A stretch of DNA of 54,902 nucleotides from positions 1 to 54,902 of the forward strand of contig JAAVZT010000016.1 of the NCBI GenBank assembly GCA_022791775.1, written 5' to 3'. Positions 16,727 through 26,233 of this stretch are shown piece by piece. Positions within the stretch are counted from its first letter, which is position 1, and every line of letters starts with the position of its first letter. The notes below the pieces were generated by a model, which worked only from the letters and a program-made list of their open reading frames with translations, had not been told where the DNA came from and made no database searches. Source of the stretch: Bacilli bacterium. GTDB taxonomy: Bacteria; Bacillota_I; Bacilli_A; RF39; UBA660. The position numbers were made by a program, and so were the translations under genes.

Positions 16727-17932
16727 ATGAAAAATAAAAAAGGACTATATTTACTAATTGCTTTTGTTGGCTTAATTTTAGTATTCTTTTGTATTTTATT
16801 TTTCTTTCACGCTAGAACATTAGAAAATGGAATATTATTTAAAGTTTCTTTTGAATATGAAAACGCCCAAAATATTAGCTATCATTTTTATAATCAAAGT
16901 GGAAAAATTGAAAAAAAAGAAAAAGATGGAGAATATGAAAAAAACTATTTTTTAGCAAAAACAGATTATAATTCTGTCAAATTATTGCGTAAAGTGATTA
17001 AGGGATTGAAAGAATCCAAAGAAAAGTCAAATGAAGAAGGAATAACAATTTATAATGGCCAAAATAAAAAATATTATTTGCTTCCATATGATAGTAAAGC
17101 AGCAGAAGAATTAAGTAAATATATTATAGATGGATATATTCATTCAGAATTAAATCGAGTTGCCAAAAAAGAACTTTCTACCGAGTTGTATGTTTATCAA
17201 GATAAAGAGCGCTTGCAATGGACGAGAGAGGGAAATCAAAAAAGAATTATTCATACATATCAGTGTGAAACAAAAGAATGTAGTTTCCTTTATTTAACAG
17301 GAGAAGAAAAGCAAGCCGTAATATTTGATAAAGTAAATTATTTTTATAATTATGTAACGGGTGAAAAAGAAGTAATCAATATAACTGAGCCACTTATTTA
17401 TGCTTCCTTTATTAAATGGAATAACGAAATATATGGCATCAATTTAATGAATGAAAAAAAAGAAACGGCATTTTATGATTTAGAGAAAAAAACACAAGTA
17501 ACCGATTTTGCTTTGCAAACATTTCAGATGATGCAACCAGGCTTATTTTTTCATTATGAACAAAACAAAGCAAATTTAACCGAATGGACTTTACAAATTT
17601 TAAAATCAGATTTAAAAGAAAAAATTTGGGAAACAAAAAAAATGGCTAAAGAAAACAATCAGTTTGAAATTCAAGAATTAAAAAGTGATTTGGCCACATA
17701 TCATATTTTGACGATTTATGAGAATCAAACAGTAAGTTATCAAATATTTGAGACTGATTTCCAATCGTTGAATGAAATAATTTACCAAGATTTAAAATTT
17801 AATGAAAATGGAAATATTATTGGTGTCAAAAAAGATGGTTATGATTTATACGATGAAAATGGAAAATATCTAAAAACAAGTTTAAATTTAGATGAATTAG
17901 AAATGAAAAAAGAACCTGAGAATTTAAATTAA
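16727..17932 (+). CDS. membrane-anchored extracytoplasmic protein of unknown function, 401 aa
   Basis: A short basic N-terminus (MKNKKG), one helix at residues 7-28 (YLLIAFVGLILVFFCILFFF) and about 370 hydrophilic residues outside. The outer part is Lys/Glu/Tyr-rich and strand-rich. It contains a possible disulfide pair in YQCETKECSF and ends in a run of acidic and polar residues. It resembles the 1915-3078 product in architecture. No known domain seen. GAGGTGG precedes the ATG. It is a single-gene unit ending in a strong terminator. Confidence 0.65.
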   Translation: MKNKKGLYLLIAFVGLILVFFCILFFFHARTLENGILFKVSFEYENAQNISYHFYNQSGKIEKKEKDGEYEKNYFLAKTDYNSVKLLRKVIKGLKESKEKSNEEGITIYNGQNKKYYLLPYDSKAAEELSKYIIDGYIHSELNRVAKKELSTELYVYQDKERLQWTREGNQKRIIHTYQCETKECSFLYLTGEEKQAVIFDKVNYFYNYVTGEKEVINITEPLIYASFIKWNNEIYGINLMNEKKETAFYDLEKKTQVTDFALQTFQMMQPGLFFHYEQNKANLTEWTLQILKSDLKEKIWETKKMAKENNQFEIQELKSDLATYHILTIYENQTVSYQIFETDFQSLNEIIYQDLKFNENGNIIGVKKDGYDLYDENGKYLKTSLNLDELEMKKEPENLN

Positions 17933-17949
17933 TTTCAGGTTTTTTTTTA
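17913..17949 (+). terminator. intrinsic terminator before uvrA
   Basis: AACCTGA (17913-17919) pairs with TCAGGTT (17935-17941), followed by T run. The stop codon is in the loop. Confidence 0.75.
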
Positions 17950-17950
17950 G

Positions 17951-17979
17951 TTGACAGGCAAACAACTGTATGCTATAGT
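17951..17979 (+). promoter_or_regulatory. promoter of uvrA
   Basis: Consensus TTGACA (17951-17956), 17-base spacer, TATAGT (17974-17979), directly after the preceding terminator. No CGAAC-N4-GTTCG-type SOS operator is visible over it. Confidence 0.72.
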
Positions 17980-18034
17980 ATGCTTGAATAATTTTTTTAA
18001 TTCAGTGTTACAATATTAAGATGAGGTGGAAATA

Positions 18035-20839
18035 ATGGATAAAATCGTGATTAAAGGGGCAAGAGAAAATAATTTAAATAATATTGATATAGAGATTCCT
18101 AAAAATAAATTAGTAGTTATGACTGGTGTTTCTGGATCTGGAAAAAGTAGCCTAGCTTTCGATACCATTTACGCCGAAGGTCAAAGAAGATATGTCGAGA
18201 GTTTAAGTGCATATGCAAGACAATTTATTGGAAATGTCGAAAAACCAGATGTAGATTCAATTGAGGGCTTATCTCCAAGTATTTCGATTGACCAAAAAAC
18301 AACCAATAAAAATCCTCGAAGTACAGTTGGAACGATTACAGAAATTTATGACTTTTTAAGATTATTATTTGCAAGAATTGGTACTCCTTATTGTGTAACC
18401 CATCATATTCCCATCATGTCTCAAAGCGTAGAAGAGATGACAGATAAAATAATGGAATGGCAAGAAGGAAGTAAAATAGAAATTTTAGCTCCAATTGTCA
18501 GGGGTGAAAAAGGAACACATAAAGATTTATTTGATTCTTTAAGAGTAGATGGTTATTCTCGTGTTCGTGTAAATGGAAAAATATATGGTCTAGAAGAAGA
18601 TATCACATTAGAAAAGAATATTAAAGATAATATTGAAGTTGTAGTAGATAGAATTGTATTAAAAGAAGAAGAACGGTCACGTATTTTTGAAGCTATTGAA
18701 GCAAGTACAAAGTTAGCTAATGGTATGGTATTAATTCATATAATAGATGGTGAAGAAATTTTGATGAGCGAAAACTATGCTTGTTTAAAATGTAATTATT
18801 CCATTGGTGAATTGGAACCAAGAATGTTTTCTTTTAATTCGCCTTATGGCGCTTGTGAAGAATGTAAAGGATTAGGGACAAAATTAAAGATAAGTGAGAA
18901 TTTAATTATTCCTAATCGGGAAAAAAGTCTAAATGAAGGAGCTATTGTGGCTTATAACTTAGATAATAATATTCATAATACAACAATAAGCGCAGTATGT
19001 GAAAAATATCAGATTAATCCAAACATTCCAGTAAAAGAGATTCCCAAAAAACAAATGGATATCATATTATATGGAACACCAGAGCCGATTGAAATTAAAT
19101 ATGTTGCGAAAAATGGAAATGTTCGGTATACAAAAGACTATTATGAAGGTGTTGTGAATAATCTAGAAAGACGGTATAGAGAAACTTCAAGTGCTTGGAT
19201 AAGAGAATGGTTAGAAGCATTTATGGTAGAACAAGACTGTCCAAAATGTAAAGGTTCGCGTCTTCAAGAAAGTATTTTATCAGTTTATATTAATAAAAAG
19301 AATATTTATGATTTGTCTTGTATGAGTATCAAAGACCTAGCTCTATTTTTAAAAAATTTAAAATTGACAAAAGAACAAGAGAATATTAGTGGTTTATTAT
19401 TAAAAGAGATTGATAATCGATTATCGTTTTTACAAAATGTTGGATTAGAGTATTTGTCTTTAAACCGAAAAGCAGGAACATTATCAGGAGGAGAAAGTCA
19501 GCGAATTCGTCTTGCAACTCAAATTGGAAGTAAATTATCTGGAGTTTTATATGTTTTAGACGAACCTAGTATAGGTTTGCACCAAAGAGATAATGAGAAA
19601 TTAATTCAATCATTAAAGGAGATGCGAGATTTAGGGAATACCTTAATTGTTGTAGAACATGATACGGATACCATGTTAGAAAGTGATTATTTAATTGACA
19701 TAGGTCCAGGAGCTGGAATGGAAGGTGGAAATGTCATAGCTGCTGGAACACCGCAAGAAGTAATGGCGAACAAGAATAGTTTAACAGGACGTTATTTAGC
19801 GGGTATTGATAAAATAGAAGTTCCTAAAAAAAGAAGAAAAGGAAACGGAAAATTTTTAGAAATAAAAAAAGCCGAAGAAAATAATTTAAAGAAAATAGAT
19901 GTAAAATTTCCTCTTGGAAAGTTAGTGTGTGTGACAGGCGTATCTGGTTCAGGAAAAAGCTCACTAGTAAATGAAATTTTATATAAAAGTGTAGCTCAAA
20001 ACATTTACCGTACGAAAGAAACTCCAGGAAAATGTAAAGAAATCAAAGGGTTAGAAAATATAGATAAAGTGATCATGATTACACAAGATGCAATTGGAAG
20101 AACTCCGAGAAGTAATCCTGCGACTTATGTAGGCGTATTTGATGATATCAGAGATTTATTTGCTACTACAAAAGAAAGCAAAATGCGCGGATATGATAAG
20201 GGACGTTTTTCTTTCAATGTAAAAGGTGGAAGATGTGAAGCGTGTTATGGAGATGGCGTAAAGAAAATCGAAATGCATTTTTTGCCAGATGTTTATGTTC
20301 CATGTGATATTTGCAAAGGCAAACGTTATAATAAAGAAACACTAGATATTAAATTTAAAGGGAAAAATATTGCAGATGTTTTAAAGATGAGAGTAAGTGA
20401 AGCAAGTGAATTTTTTGAAAATGTTCCTAAAATAAAGCAAAAGTTAGATGTATTAATGGATGTAGGGTTAACGTATATTGAATTAGGTCAAAGTGCACCA
20501 TCTTTATCGGGAGGAGAAGCAGGAAGAGTTAAACTTGCCAAAGAACTTCAAAAAAAGGCAACTGGAAAGAGTTTATTTATTTTAGATGAACCAACTACTG
20601 GTCTTCATTCGGAAGATATTAAAAAATTATTAATGATTTTAAATCGAATTGTTAATAATGGTGACACCGTAATCGTAATTGAACATAATTTAGATGTCAT
20701 AAAAGTTGCTGATCATATTATTGATTTAGGACCAGAAGGTGGGGACGGTGGTGGAACAATTGTAGCCACTGGAACTCCAGAAGAAGTAAGCAAAGTAAAA
20801 GAATCTTATACAGGTCAATGGCTAAAAAAATATTTATAA
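18035..20839 (+). CDS. uvrA: excinuclease ABC subunit A
   Basis: UvrA, the dimeric ABC-type ATPase that finds bulky DNA damage and loads UvrB. At 934 residues it is normal length. The two nucleotide-binding domains each show a Walker A (GVSGSGKSS at about 31-39 and 634-642) and an ABC signature (LSGGESQRIRLA, LSGGEAGRVKLA). Zinc modules CLKC...CEEC (from about residue 249), CPKC and CEAC...CDIC are present. Start set at ATG 18035, with GAGGTGG (18024-18030) as ribosome site; the GTG at 18026 is inside it. Its own promoter and separation from uvrB are as in several Bacillota. Confidence 0.97.
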   Translation: MDKIVIKGARENNLNNIDIEIPKNKLVVMTGVSGSGKSSLAFDTIYAEGQRRYVESLSAYARQFIGNVEKPDVDSIEGLSPSISIDQKTTNKNPRSTVGTITEIYDFLRLLFARIGTPYCVTHHIPIMSQSVEEMTDKIMEWQEGSKIEILAPIVRGEKGTHKDLFDSLRVDGYSRVRVNGKIYGLEEDITLEKNIKDNIEVVVDRIVLKEEERSRIFEAIEASTKLANGMVLIHIIDGEEILMSENYACLKCNYSIGELEPRMFSFNSPYGACEECKGLGTKLKISENLIIPNREKSLNEGAIVAYNLDNNIHNTTISAVCEKYQINPNIPVKEIPKKQMDIILYGTPEPIEIKYVAKNGNVRYTKDYYEGVVNNLERRYRETSSAWIREWLEAFMVEQDCPKCKGSRLQESILSVYINKKNIYDLSCMSIKDLALFLKNLKLTKEQENISGLLLKEIDNRLSFLQNVGLEYLSLNRKAGTLSGGESQRIRLATQIGSKLSGVLYVLDEPSIGLHQRDNEKLIQSLKEMRDLGNTLIVVEHDTDTMLESDYLIDIGPGAGMEGGNVIAAGTPQEVMANKNSLTGRYLAGIDKIEVPKKRRKGNGKFLEIKKAEENNLKKIDVKFPLGKLVCVTGVSGSGKSSLVNEILYKSVAQNIYRTKETPGKCKEIKGLENIDKVIMITQDAIGRTPRSNPATYVGVFDDIRDLFATTKESKMRGYDKGRFSFNVKGGRCEACYGDGVKKIEMHFLPDVYVPCDICKGKRYNKETLDIKFKGKNIADVLKMRVSEASEFFENVPKIKQKLDVLMDVGLTYIELGQSAPSLSGGEAGRVKLAKELQKKATGKSLFILDEPTTGLHSEDIKKLLMILNRIVNNGDTVIVIEHNLDVIKVADHIIDLGPEGGDGGGTIVATGTPEEVSKVKESYTGQWLKKYL

Positions 20840-20883
20840 AATACTGTAAAATAATGAAAATAGAACGATTAATTTCTAAAAAA

Positions 20884-20912
20884 TTGACATGATTATGATA
20901 TGATGGTATCAT
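20884..20912 (+). promoter_or_regulatory. promoter of the 793-aa gene
   Basis: Consensus TTGACA (20884-20889), 17 bases, TATCAT (20907-20912), 28 bases before the start codon. Confidence 0.62.
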
Positions 20913-20940
20913 ACAACCGAAATGGAAAGAGGGGATTTTC

Positions 20941-23322
20941 ATGTCAGAATCAATGATTCGTGAAAATTTAAACAATTTGGAAAATATAATTAACCAATAT
21001 CCAAATGAATTTGCATTAATTAAAAAAGTAGAATTAGCTAAAGAAATTTATAAACTATTAGAAGGATTTCAAAAGGTTACTTCTACCATGATTGAAGATC
21101 AAAAAATAAGAGAAAGAATAAATAATATATTAGCAAGTTCTAGTACTATTTTAACCGAAACTTATGGTCAAGTAAGTCAAGAAATGGAAATGATAGAATC
21201 TATAAAATTTTTGATGAAAAAAACAGAGAAGAAAGATTTTAGCAAAGATCTAGAACTAAGATATAGATTTAAAGAGTTAAAAATGGAACTACTTTCTAAA
21301 GTAAGAACAAGCAATAATCAATACATTAAAAGAGATTTATTTCAAGTTTTAAACGAAGTTTCTCGTATACATTTATATGATGATTTAAATAAAAATATGA
21401 CTTTATCCGTAGAAGAATTTGAAAAACTAGATTACCTAAAGTCTGAATTAAAAAAAGACATCGAAGAAATAATTGATACTCTATACTTTGAACAAGATAT
21501 GAGTTTTAAAATGATTATTGATGCGAAACAAAATGGTCTTGTTAATATGAGTTTATCAGAGTGCATTAGTTCACTTAATTCGATTGATAGTTTAGGAAGA
21601 GAAAATTTTTATCAAATTTCTATGAATGACGCAGAATTAAATTTAGTAAAAAACAAATTAAAAAGAGTAACAAAATTAAAAATTGCTCAATTAATTAGAA
21701 ATTTGCCAGAAAATATAAATCAAATTATAAATCATGTTAAAAAAGCAATAGAAAAAGAAGGTTATAATGAATTATTACAACATAGTTTAATTGTAGATAA
21801 ATTAACTTTAGATTCTTTTTCAGGAGAAAAATTAACAGATGTAGAACTGGAACAATTAAAAGAAGTTTTGAAATATCTTTTTAAGGAAGCCTTAGAAAAA
21901 GTTCATCAAAATAAAAATACAGAATTCAAAAAAGAGGAACGACCACAATTTAATGAACAAGAAAGAACAAAAGCTATTGAAATTTTTAAAATGCAATGGT
22001 TGAAAGCTCATCAAAATATGAATGAAGAAGCTCAAAAGAGTCATCTTGAATATTTAAATGCATTAACTGAAAAATCAATTCAAAATGTAACATTATCAGA
22101 AATGGAATTGTTAAATTTAAAAGAATCATTATTAAATGCTACGAGAAGCCCAAAAAAAGAAGAAACTTATAATCTAGAATTTAATAATTTATTATTAGCA
22201 GAAGAGATAAATATTAATAAGATGTCATTGGATGAAAAACAAGCTGAATTAATACGGATATCAAAAATGAATCCTGAAATAATACAAAATAAAATGAATC
22301 TAACTGAAGTTGAAGCAGTAGAATATATTCAAAAATGGAAAGAGTTATTACATAAAAAAATTCAAAATGACCAATTAGATATTTACTTGGAAACAAAACT
22401 ACAAAATGGAATGGATTTAAGCAATTTATCCATGAGCGATGTAGAATTGAATAGCTTTGGTTTTTCAGAGGAAGATATTGAAAAAGCAAAAAAAAGAATA
22501 GAGCAAAAAAGAAAAGAAGCAAATAGTATAGAACTAGAAATGAAAAGTGCTTTTCCGATTGGTCAAAAAATAAGCTACAAAAAGATGGTAATTCCAAAAT
22601 TTTCTTTTGGAAAAAAAGCTGAAAAAGAAGCAAAAGTAAATGGACAAGTAAATGGATATATTTTGACAAATAATATAGAAAGAAGAAAATTTACTAGTCA
22701 AGAAGCTGCTTTTGAATTTTTAAAAGAAAATCAAAATTATCATTTAGACGCTTATTTAATAGGGGAAGCTGAGGAAGTAAAACATTATTTAGTAGAAGCA
22801 AAAGCAAATTTATTGAATGAAATAAAAAATCAAATTGTAGGAGAACGAAAAAATAAAATGCGTCATAAAATATTAAATAAGAAAAAGTCTTCTATAAATT
22901 TATTTGAAAAATTAAAAGAAAATAAATTATTTAAATATTTAAAAAATAAAAAAATAGAAAATCAAACTGAAGCAATCGAAAATCAAATGCAAAAAGATTT
23001 AGCTAAATCAATTGACCAATTTATGAATCAAGAACCAATAAATAATGTAATGACTGAATTGGACGCAGCAAATTCTTTTGGTCAAATGATTCATAATAAA
23101 GACAACGGAGTAAATTTTGTAGTAGAAGGAATTAAATTTCAAAAAGCGGAACAATCAGAAATTGCATTCACAAAAGAAGAAGCCATAAACTTAATTAAAG
23201 AAGGGTATCATGTATATTTCATGATAGGACATGAATTAGATAGTAACATTGTTGTATCAGCTACATTAAATGAAGCAGAATTAATGAAATCATTAGATGA
23301 ACCAACAAAAAGCAGAGTTTAA
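20941..23322 (+). CDS. large helical repeat protein of unknown function, 793 aa
   Basis: No signal peptide or membrane helix, so probably cytoplasmic. The body is alpha-helical and Lys/Glu/Leu-rich. A motif like N-[MVL]-[ST]-L-S-x-x-E-[LF]-x-x-LK-x-x-L recurs about seven or eight times, for example near residues 153, 202, 226, 297, 382, 426, 445 and 495, spaced 20-85 residues. The C-terminal third has two copies of a small alpha/beta unit (about 567-630 and 723-785), each with a [KA]FT-x-x-EA start. They are separated by a basic stretch (KNKMRHKILNKKKSS). I do not recognise it. AAGAGGGG precedes the ATG; own promoter and terminator. Confidence 0.65.
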   Translation: MSESMIRENLNNLENIINQYPNEFALIKKVELAKEIYKLLEGFQKVTSTMIEDQKIRERINNILASSSTILTETYGQVSQEMEMIESIKFLMKKTEKKDFSKDLELRYRFKELKMELLSKVRTSNNQYIKRDLFQVLNEVSRIHLYDDLNKNMTLSVEEFEKLDYLKSELKKDIEEIIDTLYFEQDMSFKMIIDAKQNGLVNMSLSECISSLNSIDSLGRENFYQISMNDAELNLVKNKLKRVTKLKIAQLIRNLPENINQIINHVKKAIEKEGYNELLQHSLIVDKLTLDSFSGEKLTDVELEQLKEVLKYLFKEALEKVHQNKNTEFKKEERPQFNEQERTKAIEIFKMQWLKAHQNMNEEAQKSHLEYLNALTEKSIQNVTLSEMELLNLKESLLNATRSPKKEETYNLEFNNLLLAEEININKMSLDEKQAELIRISKMNPEIIQNKMNLTEVEAVEYIQKWKELLHKKIQNDQLDIYLETKLQNGMDLSNLSMSDVELNSFGFSEEDIEKAKKRIEQKRKEANSIELEMKSAFPIGQKISYKKMVIPKFSFGKKAEKEAKVNGQVNGYILTNNIERRKFTSQEAAFEFLKENQNYHLDAYLIGEAEEVKHYLVEAKANLLNEIKNQIVGERKNKMRHKILNKKKSSINLFEKLKENKLFKYLKNKKIENQTEAIENQMQKDLAKSIDQFMNQEPINNVMTELDAANSFGQMIHNKDNGVNFVVEGIKFQKAEQSEIAFTKEEAINLIKEGYHVYFMIGHELDSNIVVSATLNEAELMKSLDEPTKSRV

Positions 23323-23333
23323 TCTGCTTTTTA
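23307..23333 (+). terminator. intrinsic terminator of the 793-aa gene
   Basis: AAAAAGCAGA (23307-23316) pairs perfectly with TCTGCTTTTT (23323-23332). The stop TAA lies in the loop. Confidence 0.72.
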
Positions 23334-23383
23334 AGTGTTATAAAAGCTTTTTTTTATCAAATAATGCTAAAATAATAGCAGAA

Positions 23384-23435
23384 TTGACACTTTATTTTTA
23401 ATTAACTAGAAAGAAAGAGATTTTAATGATATAAT
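23384..23435 (+). promoter_or_regulatory. promoter region of the polysaccharide operon
   Basis: A consensus TTGACA sits at 23384-23389, but 17 bases on there is only TAGAAA (23407-23412). A perfect TATAAT lies at 23430-23435, with only a weak -35 (the same TAGAAA, exactly 17 bases upstream). One or both could be used. It is the only promoter-like signal found before the nine-gene cluster. Confidence 0.4.
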
Positions 23436-23467
23436 AATAATAACATTAAATCTTGGGAGGAACAAAG

Positions 23468-24145
23468 ATGCAAAATAAAGAATTAATACTTGAAAAAGAA
23501 GAAACAAAGTCTGTTTCATTAAAATACTTATATTTTGTATTTAAGAGAACAATTGACGTGTTAATTAGCTTTATTGGAATTATATTTTTGATTCCAATTG
23601 CAATAGTCGTTAAAATAGTATTAATATTTAATGGAGATTTTCATTCGATTTTCTTTAAGCAAAAACGATTAGGAAAGAATGGGAAAGAAATATATGTTTA
23701 TAAATTCCGAACTATGGTGTTAAATGCAGAAGAAGTGTTAGCTCGTTGGCTAGAAGAAAATGAAGAAATAAGAGAGGAATATTATCGTAATCGTAAATTA
23801 GAAAATGATCCTAGAATAACAAAAATCGGAAAAATATTACGACTTACCTCTTTAGACGAATTTCCACAATTTATTAATATATTTAAAGGAGATATGTCTT
23901 TAATTGGACCTCGTCCTATAGTGCCTGATGAAATTGAAAATTACAATTCAGAACAGGCAAAAAAATTTTTAAGTATGCGTCCCGGACTTTCTGGATATTG
24001 GGCTGCTAACGGAAGAAGTACTACAACATATAAAGAAAGAGTTAAAATGGAGTTGTATTATATTGATCACTGCTCTCTATATCTAGATATTAAAATTGTA
24101 TTTTTAACCATTGTGAGTGTAATAAAAAGAACAGGAGCAAAGTAG
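23468..24145 (+). CDS. undecaprenyl-phosphate sugar-phosphate transferase (initiating transferase)
   Basis: Starts a polysaccharide repeat unit by moving a sugar-1-phosphate onto undecaprenyl phosphate. It is the short form of the WcaJ/CpsE family: one hydrophobic hairpin (about 33-55) and the catalytic domain with FKQKRLGKNGKEIYVYKFRTM-type start, RLTSLDEFPQFINI and GDMSLIGPRP. Length is 225 residues. Start at ATG 23468 with GGGAGG 7 bases upstream; the alternative at 23453 overlaps that site. First gene of a tight cluster running to glf; the next gene begins 1 base after its stop. The sugar (galactose, glucose or an amino sugar) cannot be read from sequence. Confidence 0.9.
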   Translation: MQNKELILEKEETKSVSLKYLYFVFKRTIDVLISFIGIIFLIPIAIVVKIVLIFNGDFHSIFFKQKRLGKNGKEIYVYKFRTMVLNAEEVLARWLEENEEIREEYYRNRKLENDPRITKIGKILRLTSLDEFPQFINIFKGDMSLIGPRPIVPDEIENYNSEQAKKFLSMRPGLSGYWAANGRSTTTYKERVKMELYYIDHCSLYLDIKIVFLTIVSVIKRTGAK

Positions 24146-24146
24146 A

Positions 24147-24992
24147 ATGACTGTTGATATTATATGCCCATTATATGAAGCGGAAGCATACATTTTATCA
24201 TTACATGCTTCTTTTTTAAAACAAAAAGAAGTGATAATAAACAATATTTTTTATGTTTTGACAGAATCAAAAGATAAAACCGAAAAAATTTTGCTAGAAC
24301 AAAATATAACATTTCAAAAAATAAAAAAAGAAGAATTCTCACATAGTTTAGTACGAGAAAAACAAGCTCGAAAATCGACGGCAGATATAATTGTCTTTGT
24401 AACTCAGGATGTGATAATAGATTCTGATCAATGGCTAAAAAATTTAGTTGAGCCTATTATCACTGGAAAAAGTGAAGCAGCTTATTCAAGACAAATTTCA
24501 AAATTTGATAATATTGAAAAATATACAAGAGAAAAAAACTATCCAGCAGAGAGCTTTATAACTAGTGAAGCAGATATTCATGATAAAGGATTAAAAACTT
24601 TCTTTTTTAGTGATGCTTCTAGTGCTATATTGAGAAATACATTTATTAAGTTAAATGGATATGATGGAAAGAATTTACCAATTAATGAAGATATGTATTT
24701 TGCATATAAGTTGATTATGAATAAAGGAAAAATTGCTTATGTCTCTAATTCAATTGTAAACCATTCTCATAATTTTAGCTTAAAAGAATTATATCAAAGA
24801 TATAAATTAACCGGAAAATTTTTTAAAGAAAATTCTTATTTAAATCGGTATGGTACAAATCAAAGCGGTGGTAATTTAGCAAAATATGTTTTAAAGAGAA
24901 TTATAGATGAAAAAAAATGGAAATTATTGTTTCGATTTCCGTTTGATATGGCAGCAAGATTAATTGGCATGAAAGTGGGTCAATATTTATGA
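24147..24992 (+). CDS. GT2-family glycosyltransferase (rhamnosyltransferase-like)
   Basis: A GT-A fold transferase of 281 residues: start DIICPLYEAEAYI, a nucleotide-sugar site around VFVTQDVIID, and the acceptor-side INEDMYFAYKL motif (ED-x-x-x pattern) typical of GT2 enzymes near rhamnosyltransferases. The C-terminal part is basic and amphipathic, suiting membrane contact. It starts 1 base after the initiating transferase stop and overlaps the next gene by 4 bases, so translation is coupled. Sugar specificity is inference only. Confidence 0.82.
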   Translation: MTVDIICPLYEAEAYILSLHASFLKQKEVIINNIFYVLTESKDKTEKILLEQNITFQKIKKEEFSHSLVREKQARKSTADIIVFVTQDVIIDSDQWLKNLVEPIITGKSEAAYSRQISKFDNIEKYTREKNYPAESFITSEADIHDKGLKTFFFSDASSAILRNTFIKLNGYDGKNLPINEDMYFAYKLIMNKGKIAYVSNSIVNHSHNFSLKELYQRYKLTGKFFKENSYLNRYGTNQSGGNLAKYVLKRIIDEKKWKLLFRFPFDMAARLIGMKVGQYL

Positions 24993-26194
24993 AAATAAAA
25001 AATATTGTCATTATTAATGATTTTAATTATGTACAAGGTGGAGCAAGTAAAGTCGCAATTGATTCTGCAAACCTTTTGGTAAAAAAGGGATATAAAGTTT
25101 ATTTTTTCTCAGGAGATAGTAAAACTGAGGTGAAAGAATTAGATGCTAGTATAATTCAAGTTTGTACTAATCAAGGAGAAGCTTTAAAGGATAAAAATAA
25201 ATTACGGGGGGCATTAAATGGCATTTATAATCAAAAAGCAAAAAAAGAATTAAATAAACTATTAGCTTATTTAGATCCAAAAAATACTATTGTTCATGTG
25301 CATGGATGGACAAAATGTCTTTCAAGTAGTATTTTTTCAGTAGCATTTCAAAAAAAATTTAAAATAATACTAACATTACATGAATATTTTACCGCCTGCC
25401 CAAATGGAGGATTTTTTCAATACCCTCAAGATCAAATTTGTCATTTAAAAGCTCTAAGTATGAAATGTATTTGTAAAAATTGTGATAGTAGAAATTATTT
25501 TTTTAAATTATATCGCGTATTAAGACAATTAGTACAAAATAACATAGTAAAACTAACTAAAAAAATTTCTTATGTTATATATATATCTGATTTAAGTTGG
25601 AAAATTTTAAAGCCTTATTTTAATACTGATATTGTTGCAGCTAAAATTGAAAATCCTGTTGATTATAAATTTTCCATTCCTTCAGAAAAAATGGAAAGTT
25701 CGAATTATTATCTTTATGTAGGACGTGTAGCAAAAGAAAAGGGAGTTGATCTTTTTTGCGAGGCTTTATCTAAGTTGTCTTTAAAAGGAATTGTAATAGG
25801 AGATGGAGAAGAAAAAGATATTCTTCAAAAAAAATATAAAAATATTGAATTTTTAGGATGGAAAAATCATTCAGAAATTATACCTTATCTTAAATCAGCT
25901 AAAGCTTTAATTTTTCCATCTAAATGGTATGAAGGAGCTGGACTTACCGTTTTAGAGGCATTAACTTTCAATATACCTTGTATTGTAAGCGATCCTACTG
26001 CTGCATGTGAATTTATCGAAGAAGGAAAAAATGGTTTACGATTTAAAACTGGTAATTTGCTTGATTTATGTGATAAAATAAAAATAATGGAAAAAGAAAG
26101 CAAACAATTTAAAAACTTTTTTACGGATCCAAATAGATGGAGTAAAGAGTTTTACCTTCAGCAGTTAGTTAATTTTTTCGAAAAAATAATTTAG
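24989..26194 (+). CDS. GT4-family glycosyltransferase
   Basis: A GT-B fold enzyme of 401 residues. The N-terminal domain shows the glycine loop YVQGGASKVA and acceptor-side HVHGWTKCLSS and LTLHEYFTACPNGG. The C-terminal Glycos_transf_1 domain has YVGRVAKEKGVDLF, the IGDGEEKDIL turn, FPSKWYEGAGLTVLEAL (E-x7-E donor site) and PCIVSD. Several Cys (CICKNC) in the middle resemble the metal-like insert of some bacterial GT4 members. It overlaps the preceding stop by 4 bases. Confidence 0.88.
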   Translation: MKIKNIVIINDFNYVQGGASKVAIDSANLLVKKGYKVYFFSGDSKTEVKELDASIIQVCTNQGEALKDKNKLRGALNGIYNQKAKKELNKLLAYLDPKNTIVHVHGWTKCLSSSIFSVAFQKKFKIILTLHEYFTACPNGGFFQYPQDQICHLKALSMKCICKNCDSRNYFFKLYRVLRQLVQNNIVKLTKKISYVIYISDLSWKILKPYFNTDIVAAKIENPVDYKFSIPSEKMESSNYYLYVGRVAKEKGVDLFCEALSKLSLKGIVIGDGEEKDILQKKYKNIEFLGWKNHSEIIPYLKSAKALIFPSKWYEGAGLTVLEALTFNIPCIVSDPTAACEFIEEGKNGLRFKTGNLLDLCDKIKIMEKESKQFKNFFTDPNRWSKEFYLQQLVNFFEKII

Positions 26195-26233
26195 GATTTA
26201 AGAAAATAATTTCGATATTAAGGAGATGAAACA

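Noticed and set aside
12028-18034. LexA/SOS operators before uvrB and uvrA
   Set aside because: I searched by eye for CGAAC-N4-GTTCG-like and other symmetric operators near both starts and found none convincing.
22214-22669. 151-residue open frame on the - strand
   Set aside because: It is antisense to the 793-aa gene, with Leu/Phe-rich composition expected from the complement of Lys/Glu codons, and no ribosome site.
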